A model generated the notes under the pieces. That model saw only the letters and a program-made list of their open reading frames with translations, ran no database searches and was not told the origin of the DNA. A program made the position numbers and the translations under genes. A stretch of DNA of 64,000 bases, from the NCBI RefSeq assembly GCF_033958435.1, contig NC_134152.1, forward strand, positions 20,372,001-20,436,000. Direction: 5' to 3'. Positions 45,785 to 57,948 of the stretch are shown here, piece after piece (within the stretch, counting starts at the first letter, position 1; every line of letters begins with the position of its first letter). The DNA comes from Carettochelys insculpta. Lineage: Eukaryota > Chordata > Testudines > Carettochelyidae.

Positions 45785-46494
45785 AGCCGTGTCTACACGT
45801 GCACGCTACTTCGAAGTAGCGGCACTAACTTCGAAATAGCGCCCGTCACGGCTACACGTGTTGGGCACTATTTCGATGTTAACATCGACGTTAAGCGGCG
45901 AGACGTCGAAGCCGCTAACCCCATGAGGGGATAGGAATAGCGCCCTACTTCGACATTCAACGTCGAAGTAGGGACCATGTAGTCGTTGCGCGTCCCGCAA
46001 CATCGAAATTGTGGGGTCCTCCATGGCGGCCATCAGCTGAGGGGTTGAGAGATGCTCTCTCTCCAGCCCCTGCGGGGCTCTATGATCACCGTGTGCAGCA
46101 GCCCTTAGCCCAGGGCTTCTGGCTGCTGCTGCGGCAGCTGGGGATCCATGCTGCATGCACAGGGTCTGCAACCAGTTGTCGGCTCTGTGGATCTTGTGTT
46201 GTTTAGTGCAACTGTGTCTGGGAGGGGCCCTTTAAGGGAGCGGCTTGCTGTTGAGTCCGCCCTGTGACCCTGTCTGCAGCTGTGCCTGCCACCCTTATTT
46301 CGATGTGTGCTACTGTGGTGTATAGACGTTCCCTCACAGCGCCTATTTCGATGTGGTGCTGCGCAACGTCGATGTTGAACGTCGACGTTGCCAGCCCTGG
46401 AGGACGTGTAGACGTTATTCATCGAAATAGCCTATTTCGTGTCACTACATCGAAATAAGCTATTTCGATGTAGCGTTCACGTGTAGACGTAGCC
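45785..46494 (-). mobile_element. 711-bp CpG-rich palindromic element, copy 3
   Basis: Same orientation as copy 1. It is flanked by an exact 3-bp duplication CTA (45782-45784, 46495-46497), which defines ends AGCCGTGTCTACACG and 'gtgtagacgtagcc'. The 121- and 105-codon frames seen in the other copies are open here too (45806-46171 and 46105-46422, minus). Divergence from the other copies is mostly C/T and G/A changes at CpG. Confidence 0.88.
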
Positions 46495-46497
46495 CTA

Positions 46498-47036
46498 CAG
46501 GCCAGGCACTGACTTATCCCAGAAGAAAACGCAAGGTGCAGTGCAGTAGCTGTGTCATTGGTCTGTCAGGGAAAGCTGGCATAGAATGGGCTTTAGTCAG
46601 TCATGCTGCCATTGACTTCAGTGGGAGGTGTATTTGAGTAAGGGACAAAGTTTAAGCTGGAAGCTATATCGTACCCCCATATCCTCTCATACAGCATTTG
46701 GCTTCTCAAGTGGTAATCCCGCACAGAGGCCTCTCACAACGGTACGAGCTACTCATTGCAGATAGGAGTGGAGAAATGGGTGAAGTAGGAGTGGGCCAAG
46801 GCTGGAATGGAGATTCTCTGAAACATATAATCCAACATGTGGCTGTAGCATCATTTCTGGGTTCCCTGGCTCGCTGGGGTTGGAGGAGGAAATCATCCCT
46901 GGGAATACACAGCTCAGTAGCATCATGCTGCTAGGACCAATACTTCTGTGGGCAAATGTACCAGGCTTTGCATGCAACCCTAGGGAGCCATGAGGTTTGG
47001 GATCAGGCCCAGTAGCCTATTCTCCATTCTGTAGCA
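46498..47036. other. Non-coding DNA without recognised features
   Basis: Nothing recognised. Confidence 0.35.
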
Positions 47037-47528
47037 CAGAGGTGTCCAATAGTAATTCAAGGATTGCCACGTTGTCATCCTTCCGCATTTGCCATTTCCC
47101 CACTCCAAATAAATGCCTTCCTGTCCCCCGAGAGCCAGGCACCTCCAGCTCCCCCTGCCCCAGCTGAATGCCCTCCCTCTCCCCTACAGCCAGGCACCCC
47201 CCAGAACCAGGCATCCCCCCCCCGACTGGTGACTCACTAAAGCCACTCTGGCAGAAGCCACACTGGGGCCACATGGCAGCCAGAGCCAGAGCCATGGTGA
47301 CAGGGGGCCTGAGCCACAGCTAGGCCAGAGCCAAAGCAGAGCCCAAGCCAGGAGCTGCAGCAGTGCAGGTGCTTCAGGAGCCACCACTGCGGCTGCCATC
47401 ATGCACTGGGGTGGAGGGCATTCACTCGTGCGGCTCTGAGCAGCCGCATGAGGCTCCAGAGACCAGATGTGCCACACTGCGGTGTCCTGTTCACCACACG
47501 CGGCGAATGGCCAATGTATAGGACCCTG
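47037..47528. mobile_element. hAT-like MITE (about 490 bp)
   Basis: Left end CAGAGGTGTCCAATAGTA and right end 'tggccaatgtataggaccctg' are imperfect inverted repeats of a type widespread in reptiles. The GC-rich interior gives spurious frames. An 8-bp duplication could not be confirmed. Confidence 0.6.
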
Positions 47529-47736
47529 CGTGGGGGCGGGGGGGCGGAAATCACTTCAGCTTGTTCCATGATGAGCCCATTAGCCATTTTCATGGGAATA
47601 CCCTGTTGCCTGTAGGGCTGACCTGCTCGCTCAGAGATACGTAGGTTGATTATTTCCTCAGGGTTTTGATTCTCCGTCTGTTATAAGTTAGAGTAGGACT
47701 GTACTGGCAGCTTGGCAGTAACACAAGGGCCCTAGG

Positions 47737-48336
47737 CAGGGCCGTCCTTAACAGTTTTGGTGCCGTAGGCAGGTGAGCACCTGCAGCCTCCAGCCTCTGT
47801 GTGGCGGAGGGAGGGAGAGAGGCCACTCTGTGAAGCAGGGCCGTGCTCTGCGCTGTGACGGCAGGCGCTGTGGGGGGGCGGGCAGGAGGAGGGCCGGGCT
47901 GCTGCTGGCAGAGCAGGCAGATGGGGGGCACCAGCCAGCTGGAGATGCGGTGGTGGAGCAGGTGCTAGGGAGGCTGGGGGATTGGGTCCAAAGGGGTTGG
48001 GAGATGGAGCAGGGGCTGGGAGGGATCAGAGGATTGGGTCCGACAGGGCTGGGAGGTGGAGCAGGGGACTAGGGGGATTGGAGCCCAATGTAGTTTGGAA
48101 GAGGAGCAGAGGGCAGGGAGGGCTGTGGGGGGGGGGGTTTGACGGGGCTGGGAGGTGAGTCCAATGGGGCTGGGAGGCAGAGCGGGGGCCAAGGACTAGG
48201 GCTGCCTGAGCTGGTGCTGCCCATGGCCAGTGGTGGCCCCAGGCATATACAGCACAGGGCACTATTAAAGTTGGAGCCCAAATTTAGTGGTGCCCCATGC
48301 AGCTGCCTACCCTGTGTATATCTAAGGACAGTGCTG
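47737..48336. mobile_element. hAT-like MITE (600 bp)
   Basis: Left end CAGGGCCGTCCTTAACAG and right end 'atctaaggacagtgctg' are inverted repeats. The sub-terminal 'ggtgccgtaggcaggtg' is mirrored by 'cagctgcctaccctg'. The interior has degenerate 'ggggctgggaggtggagc' tandem-like repeats at 47960-48200. Confidence 0.6.
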
Positions 48337-48364
48337 CATACAGGCCACATCCTGTAAGTTGAGC

Positions 48365-48475
48365 TGCCCCACAAAAGCTCATCACCTAATCAATTATTTT
48401 ATTAGTCTTTAAAGTGCTACATGACTGCTTGTTTGTTTTGTTAGGATACAGACTAACATGGCCACCTCTCTTTCA
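48365..48475 (+). mobile_element. PLE (type B) 3' terminal fragment
   Basis: 'gccccacaaaagctcatcacc', 'ttagtctttaaagtgctac' and the tail 'gatacagactaacatggccacctctc'. It starts inside stem II of the hammerhead-like block, close to where the 28046 copy's plus arm starts. Confidence 0.8.
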
Positions 48476-51145
48476 CTGCTTAGGAACACCTGAAACAGCT
48501 GGTTAAGACCCATCTAAATAATTGGGTAGAACAAAAGTAACAAATGCGATAGACAACCACAAAAGGCCCATGGTAACGAACTGATGTATGTGATAATAAG
48601 TTGAGATTAATTAAATACTGACCTACCGAAAAAAAGGCTCCCCCGGCAGCCAGGGGAAGGAGTTGGAAGGTGCACAAGGGAGAGAAGGCTGGAGCAGAGC
48701 AAAGCAGCACAAAAAGGTACTGGGGGAAAGTGGTAGGCAAAGTGGCCCAGGGCGAGGGCAGGGGCAAGAGCCACACTAGCTGCTTCTTGTCCTCTTAGGG
48801 ACCCTGGGCTGGAGTCCAGAGCAGTGGGCTGGTCTGGACCCTCCCCTACCTTCCCCAGAGGGCTACCTCGTCAGAGCAGGCAACAGCCTGCAAGGGGGCC
48901 TGTTTCCCCCCCACACACACACACTCAGGACTTGCCTGTGATGAGAATGGCTCACTAAGCAGAGACCCTGCCTCTGGAAAGACCTGGGCAGTTAAGGGGT
49001 CACCGTGAGTCTCTGAGGCACAATGGGAAACTGCCAGGAAGTGCAGGGATGCCAGGGAGCTGACAGGGGAATTTGTCACATAAGTATATTCACAAACTAT
49101 AAGCTCCTATAGTGTAAGTGCTACAACTGTGCACATCAAGATTCCCAGTCATAGAATAACTTAAACACTGGGCCTGATCCTGGGACAAAGGACCTCTCAA
49201 CCCTGACGGTGGTAACAGGAAATTCATGAGTAATCTAAGGTCAGGCAACCACTCATGTGATGTGTATATCTCGAACTCATGCCAACTATACTGTGAGCAC
49301 CAAGGCACTAGTTAGAGAACATTAAGCCAAGCAGAAAAATGAGCATGTGAAGTACCCAGATGATCCTGAACTGCATGCGATCCTCCAAGTTAAGCTTCTG
49401 ATCCTCTTGGGCGTAGGTGACGTGTGGGGCGGCAGCGTGGCCCAAAAGCGCTATTCCGATGCTGTGCTGCTCCAGGGGAGGGAGGACTGCCCCCTCACCC
49501 CCCCAGAAGTGGTGCAGTGCTTCTGTGGGTAAAGGTGGGAAAAGGTGGGGTATGGGCAGAGCCGGGCAGGAGGAGGAGCAAAATGCTTTCATACTTCCCC
49601 TCCCCTTGCAAACCAATTCTTCATACCTTTTGTCTCCGCAATGAATTAATCACCTGCTTCAGTTGCAGCCCATCGCGGTGTCCCTGGCCTTCCAGAAGCA
49701 TATATAAGCTCCCATTCATTTTAAACATGCCTGCTCCTGTGCTGGAGCGTGTTCCAGACCTTCAGGCAGTGTGGTGGGGCTGCACACCCACAGTTCATTG
49801 CATCAGCCCAGGCCTTTCTGCAGGTTGTCGTCTTTTTCATAGGCTGATACAAATTGTTGGAACAAAGTTTGGACACCGTGTATGAAGCAAGGAAGAGGGT
49901 TTATTACATACAGCGCTGGTGGAGTGCCACTTCTGGTACCATAACCTGCCTCAGAAATTTCCATCCTACACAAATATAGCACTACCAACAACTATGATTT
50001 AGCTGGTTGATCCAGACAGTTGTTCTGTGTTCCCGGGTCTGTTCTGGGTGACCACGGCCACTCACTAGGGAGTCTTTTACTTTCCATTTGTGCGGCACGC
50101 ATTGGTGTCTGTCAAGATTTATATGGATGCAGTTCAGGTTTGACCATAAGTTTTGTGGGAAAGTGAAGTTAGGGAACCTTTGGTGTTGCATCTTTCGTTG
50201 GGTGTTTGTGACTTCTCCTGAATTCATTCGGCTTTCCAAACTTCTTTCCAAGGGCTGCGAGTTGCACTGTTGAAGATAAAATATGTGGGTGCAAAAGGGC
50301 TTATATGACTTCAAGCAGTGGTGAGAAATGTTGTTAATGTCCTGGTGGGTAGGAGGAGGTTCATTTTCAACGAGGCTCTGGAATTCCTGCCTCTCTGTGA
50401 CTGATCAGCTTTTCTCTCCCGTTAAGGGAGGGTGCTGCAGTTTTGGCACCCATTTTGTGACAGGTCTATGGATCCCTGCTAGATCGACATGCAAAACCAG
50501 CTGACCATGCTGAGCTAGATCGTGGCCTTTTGGCTACTGCCTTGGGGACCAACAGTGAAGTTCCATGAGGGACACCAGTGACATTGTACGTCAAGCAGGT
50601 ATACCTGTGTATGGAGGGCAAAGATTGCTGATTATAATTGCAGAGGTTAGTTGGGGTAGCAATGCAGCCTATGCACTTGGAAGAGGTGAAAGACAATGTC
50701 ATAGTTAAGGCTGAACTGTGCATCAGTTCCATGGGACACCATTGTGAATTACAGTTCCTTGTGCTTCCCTCCCAACACTGGGCAAGGCGGACGATCGTTT
50801 GCAGCTGTTCCATACAAGCACATTTTCCTGTGTCAGTTCCCTGAATGCTGACAAGAGTGATGGAGTTGTGGAGTCAAAAAGCCCTGGTCATCCCTCACCC
50901 GTCTCCAGCCTCCCATTCTAGGAGACAGGGGAGTCAGCGGGTGTGTAGTGCCCATGGCTTCTGTATGCTAGTACCCCAGGCACAGTCTGGGTAGAATGGG
51001 ATTCTTACTTCCCTGATTAGCTATGCATCCCAAGTGTGATGGGCTGTATTTCTCAGGATGCAAAGAGGGGGTCTCATTTTCTGGGTTCCCCATGTCCCTT
51101 GTTTCAGTGTTCCTTATACACAGGGGAACCTGCCTATCTGACCAG
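48476..51145. other. Mostly unique non-coding DNA
   Basis: About 2.7 kb without a recognised repeat or RNA gene. The 153-codon frame at 49424-49885 overlaps two others on the same strand and has low-complexity composition, so it is not called. Confidence 0.4.
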
Positions 51146-51366
51146 GTCTACACTATGGGCTAAATTTGACCTAAATCACCTAACACCAGCTACATGATGC
51201 ACCTTTCATCGACTACCACAGAGGATTTACGGGAGAAACTCTCCCATTGACCTAGCTTATGTGTCTCAGTCTGGTGGAGTTTGGTTGTTGATTTAGTAGA
51301 TCTTCATTAAACCCACTATTTCAACTCCGATGGATCGATCACCACAGCACCTGGTAGTGTACATCA
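51146..51366. mobile_element. Possible Harbinger-like MITE
   Basis: 'ggtctacactatgggctaaa' on the left resembles the end at 26380. 'gatcaccacagcacctggtagtgtaca' may be the right end. No target duplication is certain. Confidence 0.4.
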
Positions 51367-52689
51367 GGGATGAGTGAACTTCTAATGCCAGATCCCACTT
51401 GCTGTCCCTGCGATTAACAGGGCCTCCCAACCTGTCTAATGTAATCCAAACTGATGGAAATTTCTGTTATGGTCGTATAAAAAACAAACCAACCAACCTT
51501 TCAGTGCATGGAAGAAAATAAGTCTAGAATGTAAAAACTATTTGTCGGTATATAAATATGAACACACCTACACAAAAACAGTAAGATAGCTCAACATTTT
51601 TAATTAGATGGATGAGCCTGAGACCCAGCAGCCGATTGTGCTGTGCCCCCCTTGCAAAATTCCACGTCTCCCTGCGGGGGCCTGCCCCTTACTTTATGCA
51701 CCCCAGAGCTACATATAAAGTAATCAGTATTGTGCTAGATTCAGCTGCTGTTCTGGGCACGCCAGCCTTCCATGCACAGAAGGGTCTATCAGGAGCGTAT
51801 GTAGAGTTTGTGCTTTGGATTGTTGATTTCTGCATCTGAACAGCCAAGACCATATGGTTTGACATTTGTTCCATTGGCCAGCTGAGAAGAAATCTGCAGG
51901 CCTTTCTATGACAAGAGTTTCTTGTCTTTGCCTTTTAACTGGGTCGTGATTGCTGTTTGCAAAAACAGCCCTTGTATTTTTAAATCTAGACTCCCTCTCA
52001 CATCATACCATAGCCCTATTTTTGTGACATGTTAGAAAGGAAATAACTCAATCCTGGCTCTCTTAGCTCAGTCTCCTACTCCTAATATACAGTGTATGGG
52101 CAATAGCAGAACAGCTTTCAGTGTATGGAGGGCATCATAAAATATAGGACAAAGAACTGGCTGGAAAGTGGGGAGTGGGTATGATTTCAGTTACATACTG
52201 GAAAATATTTCCCAGCCGTAACACCAGCATTGTTCCAGGAACCAGATGTTGAAAATTCTTTTCACTACCTCTCCACTCACCCCTACTCCAGGGCGGCAAT
52301 ATCCAAGTACATATTGCAGTCGTCTGGCTCTTTGGTAGCCCATGTGAAATTAAGTGGCAGACTCTACCCATTTCTTTAAGGGAAAGTGCTCCTATGATAT
52401 AACCTAACTCCATCACAACACTGATTCTCAGCCTGGTTGGCAACCTCAGCAGTGGATGAGAGGTCCCCTCACCTGAGAAGCTGATCTGTCCAGGTCAGGG
52501 TTGAAGCGTATGGGTGTGGGAGAAATGCAAGCTACCGCAGTCCTTGTAAGATGACGTGTCTCAGCAGTGGGGAAAAAAGAGCATCGCACCATCTGACCTA
52601 CGCTGATGGGCTGGCAGGGTTTCCCTTCTCAGGGCATTCCCCTCCACCTCCTGCACATTCTATAGGCGTGCATGTACAATGGAGACTTT
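51367..52689. other. Non-coding DNA without recognised features
   Basis: Nothing recognised. Confidence 0.4.
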
Positions 52690-52697
52690 CTTTAGAA

Positions 52698-53463
52698 CAT
52701 GGTTTCTCAAACTGGGGCGGCATGAGGTGACCCAGCTCCACCCCCCTCATCGTCTCCCCAGCCCAAGAAAGACCTGGCCTTTGCTTCCGGCTCTCAGCCC
52801 CTGCCATTTTGCGTGTGCAGCTCAGTGCAGCCACTGTAAAAAGCAGGCAGCCAGCGAAGACCCACATGGAGCTAGCTGCCTCCTGCAAAGGTGATTGAGT
52901 GTGGATTGTAGGGGAGGAGGAGTAGGATGGGGCGAGATGGGGGTGAGGGGGTGCCTGGGTCAGGGGAGGGGAATGGGGTAAGAGCAGGGGGCTGGTAGTG
53001 CCTGGCTTTGGGGGAGAGAAGGGGATTGTGGGGGCAGGTTGCAGGTCTCAGGCGGCTGACCCAGGCATCACAGGGCTTGGGTGGCTCAGGCTGATGGGCA
53101 GTTTGCTGGCCCTGGCAGTGTGGGGCTCAGGCAGGTGGCTCAGGTGGCTGGCCCACGGCTTGGGTGGCTGGCTGGGGCAGCTGGCTGGTGGGTGGCTGGC
53201 CTTGGCACCGTGGGACTCTGGCAGCTGACACCCTCAAAGGGTGGGGCTTCACCAGGCACCCGCAAAGTGCCAAGAAAAACTATTTGTGCTTATTTTTAAT
53301 TTTAAATAACTTTTTTATATCAAGTTTTTGGGTTTATCTTAAATTACAAATTGAATTTTTGTTACAAGCGGGGTTGGATGGTGGTAAAAAAGAGATGGGG
53401 GGCCTAAGGGTTTCTCAGAAATCAAAAGGCGGGGTGTGATGCCAAAAAGTTTGGGAACCACTG
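52698..53463. mobile_element. hAT-type non-autonomous transposon (766 bp)
   Basis: Left end CATGGTTTCTCAAACTGGGG, right end 'aaaagtttgggaaccactg', with a perfect 8-bp duplication CTTTAGAA (52690-52697, 53464-53471). The interior has a G-rich 'ggctggggcagctggctggt' region at 52900-53220 and no transposase frame. This is the clearest hAT insertion here together with 55108-55411. Confidence 0.88.
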
Positions 53464-53471
53464 CTTTAGAA

Positions 53472-54527
53472 GAACCCAGAGGGTCGCTGAAATGTCCCCA
53501 AATGCTTGTGTGCTCTTGTACCTGCCGGGCTGATGCTGAGCAGGGGCAGCTGGAGACATGGAAGCTTGATGTGCTGCTCAAATATGCTGATTGCCAGCAG
53601 GTTTGTTCCACATGCTAGCTTCTATTTGGATAATAATTGCTTCCCATTGAAGACAGCTGAGCTTCTATAAGAAGGTAACCAAATCAATATGCTAAGCATC
53701 ACTGCTGTGATAACAGGCGCTCCTTTCTGTTCAGGAGGGACCTGCGGGTGGAAGACTTTGGCCGGACTAACTGCTTATCAGTTTGACTGATGAATAAACT
53801 TACTTAGTGTCTGTCAGGTAAGCTCTAGAGGGATGGACTCATCTGCTAGCCTTGCTTTTGTAAATCATGCTGATGCTGTAGATATTATGTACTAATTGTT
53901 TAATCATAAAAGCCAATGAGTGATTTAGGCAGAAACTTGGAAAGAGAAACCTGTCACACATTCATCTGGCAATTAGTGAAATTCTGTCAGTACATGGTCT
54001 GAGTCAGAGCCGATTACCTTCCAAAAAGCCATGGTGAGGGTTAACAGAGTACTAGATCATTCATTGTGCTTCCCCAATGGGAGGAGTCTTGCTAGGCATC
54101 CCAGGCCAGTGTTCCCTGTAAGCTGAGCACTTGGGGAGCTGGCCAGGAGAGGGTCAGGTGCTGGCCAGCTGATTAGCAGAGTGCCCACAGTGGGCAGCAT
54201 ATGTTTCTATTGGTGGTGCACATCCACCCATGCCTTGCTGCACATGACAAAATTTATTCTGCCCATGGATGGGGAAAAATGAGTGGGAACATTGCCTCAG
54301 TTATAGGCCTCATTGTGTTAAGAGTAAATGCGAAACACAAAGACGGGCCCTGTCCCAAACGGCTTGTGATTTAACAGACAAAAGAGACAACAGGGTGATG
54401 CAGCCAGAAGGGTGGGAGAAGACAACAAAACTGAGGGGCGACACAGTCAGAAGGACAGCCAGGAGGTGCAGCAAACCAACTGCCTAATCAGATCAGTGGA
54501 TTTCCCATGATGTGTGTGGAAAGAGGA
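53472..54527. other. Non-coding DNA without recognised features
   Basis: Nothing recognised. Confidence 0.4.
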
Positions 54528-54614
54528 AAAAGCAGTCCTGTAGCGCGTTAAAGACTAACAAAATAATTGATTAGATGAGGAGCTTTTGTGGGACAGACCC
54601 ACTTCTTCAGATAC
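54528..54614 (-). mobile_element. PLE (type B) 3' terminal fragment
   Basis: Minus-strand copy: its reverse complement reads 'tctgaagaagtgggtctgtcc', then 'aaagctcctcatctaat' and 'gttagtctttaacgcgctac'. The hammerhead-like core CUGAAGA-A-GUGGG-UCUGU-CCCAC is intact, followed by AAAAGC in place of GAAAGC. Immediately downstream, 54660-54691 has a 'gtgtagacatagcct' MITE end. Confidence 0.8.
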
Positions 54615-54691
54615 AGCACTTCATTAGTAATCTCCCATCAGTCTGATTACCATGCCCCCTTTGAAGAAGGGGGGAAGTGTAGACATAGCCT

Positions 54692-55099
54692 TAGGGTCAT
54701 GGAGGTTTGGATCTGGCTTGTATTTTGCAACTAGATAGCTGCTCTGAGAGAAGATGAATGCCCCTGCCCACAAATTGAAACTTAAAGCATTACTCCCAAG
54801 AAAAGAAAATATTCTTTACTAAAGTGCCATCATTAATCCAGGTTTTCCTCCCATTAGAAATGCACACCCTGAAAGTTAAACAGCACTAATTCAGGCCCGG
54901 CTCTTGCAAACACTTAAACCTATACATAACTTCACTGACCTCAGGTAGTCCTGACATTTTGTGAGGAATTTTCTGATATCTGAAGTCATGTTTAAGCATT
55001 TAAATAGCTTTTCAGAGGAACTGAGTACACTCTGTTCCCTTTGATTTTGACCTAAATCCATACATTCTGTCTAACAGATGCATAGAGAGGGTATTGCGT
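54692..55099. other. Non-coding DNA without recognised features
   Basis: Nothing recognised. Confidence 0.4.
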
Positions 55100-55107
55100 G
55101 TTCTAGG

Positions 55108-55411
55108 CCAGGGGTCAGCATCCCAGGGTGCTTTTCATTGGCATGTGAGGTGGGAGTTCAGCACTGCCCCTCCTCTCCCAGGAAGTCGGGAGCTGGCTCA
55201 AAGCCGTGTCACAGGTGGATTAACAAAAGACCGGCTAATGCTACCAGCAACCACCTAAACAGCAAAGCTCTGCCTCTTACTTTATTTATTACTGAGGCTG
55301 TTGTAAGTAGGACTATTAGTGACTTTAAAAAGTATCATTGGCACTCAGGCTGTACGTAGAGGTCAAAAGGTCAAATTTTGGAGCTCCGCCTCAGACAGGT
55401 TGCTGACCCCG
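55108..55411. mobile_element. hAT MITE (304 bp)
   Basis: CCAGGGGTCAGCATCCC on the left and 'acaggttgctgaccccgg' on the right are inverted repeats, with an exact 8-bp duplication GTTCTAGG (55100-55107, 55412-55419). No coding capacity. Confidence 0.9.
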
Positions 55412-55419
55412 GTTCTAGG

Positions 55420-56291
55420 TCAATTATAGATATGCCTCCAAACTTCTCAGTAGCAATAGACTGAACAATAAGGCTAGATATTCTGTAGCCCTTCTATTGG
55501 AGTTTACAGTGATGTGATTTATTTTCGTATGCTAGCTCCTACGCAATTTAAAAGTAACTTTGCTAATGCATCTCCATCTCAATATATTTGGTAATACAAT
55601 ATGGTATCTTAACAACCGTCACCCAAAGTTTCAACCCTCAGCAAGAGTTAAATCAAGCAGTAGAACACTGACATTGCTTATGGGCATCTTAAAAGATGAA
55701 GAGTGGGTTTATGCAATCCTATTTCCCTTTCTTCTTAAAGGCATATCCTTCTTTGTCCCAGTCATGCACACTGTACTTATCCTACAGTCAAATCTACTGC
55801 CAATTTACCTAGAAGTGTGTGTACATGGAGGTTGTTTGGTCTAAGGACTGAAGGATTTGGCCAATGTCTGAACAGCCATGTGACCCATTGCCCCCTCCTA
55901 CCTATCCAGTCATTGCTGGGCTGGAGATAGCAAAGATGTGATAACTCATCTACGCTCATGTGTTTCCTGTCTTATTATGTTCGTTGTCGCAACCTGTTAT
56001 GATTGGATATCAAATATTTATTTACCTGAATACACTACATTTTTTGTTTTCCTTCTGTACGTTGTGTACAGTGACTATTGCAAACATGTCCCAGCTATCA
56101 AAATAACAGGAAGATTCTCCTCTCTGGTAGCATCTCTGGTTATTTGTATTACTGAGGATTTTCCTTTGTGTTTATTTGGAGATGACGAAGAAGAAGCTGA
56201 GTCCAATGACAGCATCTGGCATCAAAATTACCCTATGATAAGAAAATAAATGTTATTTGCCAGGGAATCTAAAAATAAAGGTCCAAATCGT

Positions 56292-56295
<4 letters not shown>
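55420..56295. other. Non-coding DNA without recognised features
   Basis: The 103-codon frame at 55938-56249 is hydrophobic then acidic, but it matches nothing known to me and has no splice or promoter context. Confidence 0.35.

Positions 56296-56331
<36 letters not shown>
56296..56331. repeat. (TG)n microsatellite
   Basis: Eighteen uninterrupted TG units; likely length-polymorphic. Confidence 0.98.
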
Positions 56332-56333
<2 letters not shown>

Positions 56334-56525
56334 AGTTTGGGCAGTGACTGTTACCCCTGTCTGGCAATGTGCCGCCACCCAGTTTGGATAGCTCAGAAAT
56401 GCTGCTGACCAGGCTGTCCTCCAGCACAGCACATAAGCAGATGTGTAAGTTGAAGCATATAAACAGTTCCAGCTGACTGCAGTGCAACTACTCAGATGTC
56501 AAAGTTACACACATGCGTAAGTCCT

Positions 56526-56677
56526 GGTCTACGTGAGAAATGTACACTGGCATAACTGTGTTGCTGAGGGGTGTCATTTTTCAGAGACCTAACCTCCAGT
56601 GTGGCCAACATTGTGTCTACAGCAGGGCTCTTCCCATTGACATAGCTACCATGTCATAGGCCAGTTTGCACTAGACC
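56526..56677. mobile_element. Possible small MITE
   Basis: GGTCTACGTGAG on the left and 'tgcactagacc' on the right form weak inverted repeats of the GTCTACACT type. No matching duplication. Confidence 0.4.
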
Positions 56678-56681
56678 TTAA

Positions 56682-56953
56682 GGCTGATTGTAGATACACA
56701 ATTCCAGCTCTGGCAACTGTGTACTTGGAATTGACTTATCTACAATCAGCTTACCTGACCATCCTCACTGAAGGAGGTTGATGGGAGAAACTCTCCCCTC
56801 AATCTCCCTTACTCCTTGCAAGACTGAGGAGTACATAGGTCGACTGTTGACCCATGAGAGTTTGATTTTGTGCATCCCCACTACGCATCAAAATCGAACC
56901 CTGGAAGATTGGCCCTGAGCATGTTGATCTTCCAGGTGGTGCAGATGTACCCT
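56682..56953. mobile_element. Possible Harbinger-like MITE
   Basis: The left 'ggctgattgtagatacacaattcc' and right 'ggtggtgcagatgtaccc' resemble TIRs of the group. 'caactgtgtacttggaattgac' and 'ctacaatcagc' give internal inverted matches. Boundaries uncertain. Confidence 0.45.
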
Positions 56954-56989
56954 CAAGGAGATGGCAAACCTATGTTGATGGGAGGTGAG

Positions 56990-57125
56990 GATAATATTTC
57001 CACCTGGGAAAACAGACAGAGAAAGGGAAGTTACTTGCTCAAGATCACATAACAGCAGAGTTGGAAACAGTTCTTGGCTTTCCAGTTTTTCAGTCCCCTG
57101 CTCTGTCTGCTGTACCATTCTGCCT
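56990..57125 (-). mobile_element. MIR SINE fragment
   Basis: Top strand 'acagagaaagggaagttacttgctcaagatcacataacagcagag' is the reverse complement of the MIR core ('gtgaccttgggcaagtcactt'). Confidence 0.65.
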
Positions 57126-57940
57126 CCAATAACACAGAGAGTTTATTTTAAAAAGCCAATCTCATTTGGTTTGAGTAAAGAATCATTTAAAATGGAAAGT
57201 AATTTCCTGAATTCTGTGGTTGCCTGTGGAAATAGCTTTGATTCCAAACCCTGCCTTTTTTGGGTCCAGTCACAATGAAGTTCTAAAACAAAAAAGGCCA
57301 ATTGAAGAAAGAAAAAAGAAAAAATTCCTCTGGTTTTGTTACTGAGTAGATCTGAGCAGTCCTATGTGAAAACACTTAGCAGAAGATTTGTTTGCTATGG
57401 TATGCCAGGTCACTGTGTTCGAGGAGCTGATTCCAGCGTAAGTCTGTGGAAACTCTGGAAAATTGTTGTTTTTTATTGAGTGCTTTTTTTCCCCCATACA
57501 ACATACTGCTATTTGAATTGTTACTGAAATGAAGGGTCTTTGAGATTAATACAGATAAAAGTAACCAGAAAACACTTAAAAAAAGCAGCTGGAAAAATAA
57601 TATGGACCAAATTCTGCCCTCAGTTAGTCTGTTTCAGAGGGGAGCCTGCTAGGGTACTAGCCAAAGAGCTGCATTCCCTGTTCCTCCTCAGGCTTCTTGT
57701 GTGGCCATGTACAAGTCATGTTGTGACTTAGTACCTTAGGAGGGATGATCTGAGATTAGGAGTCTGGTGAAGGGCCTGCATGAGAGAAGTCAGTCTTTTT
57801 CTGGCTTTGTGTTAATCTGAGGATTTGAGACCTGTTCCTTTCCCAGAAGAAACGTGGTTGTGGAAGCACAGCTGGGGAGAGTCTTCAGCCTACCTACCTG
57901 CCTCTGTTCTGCAGGAGGGGGCCTAGTGCTGACTGGTGCA
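57126..57940. other. Non-coding DNA without recognised features
   Basis: Nothing recognised. Confidence 0.4.
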
Positions 57941-57948
57941 GTCCAGAA

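Noticed and set aside
49424..49885. 153-codon frame as an exon or gene
   Set aside because: Three overlapping frames, no domain, no convincing splice sites bounding it.
55938..56249. Small membrane protein
   Set aside because: Hydrophobic stretches come from AT-rich DNA; no known family, signal or exon structure.
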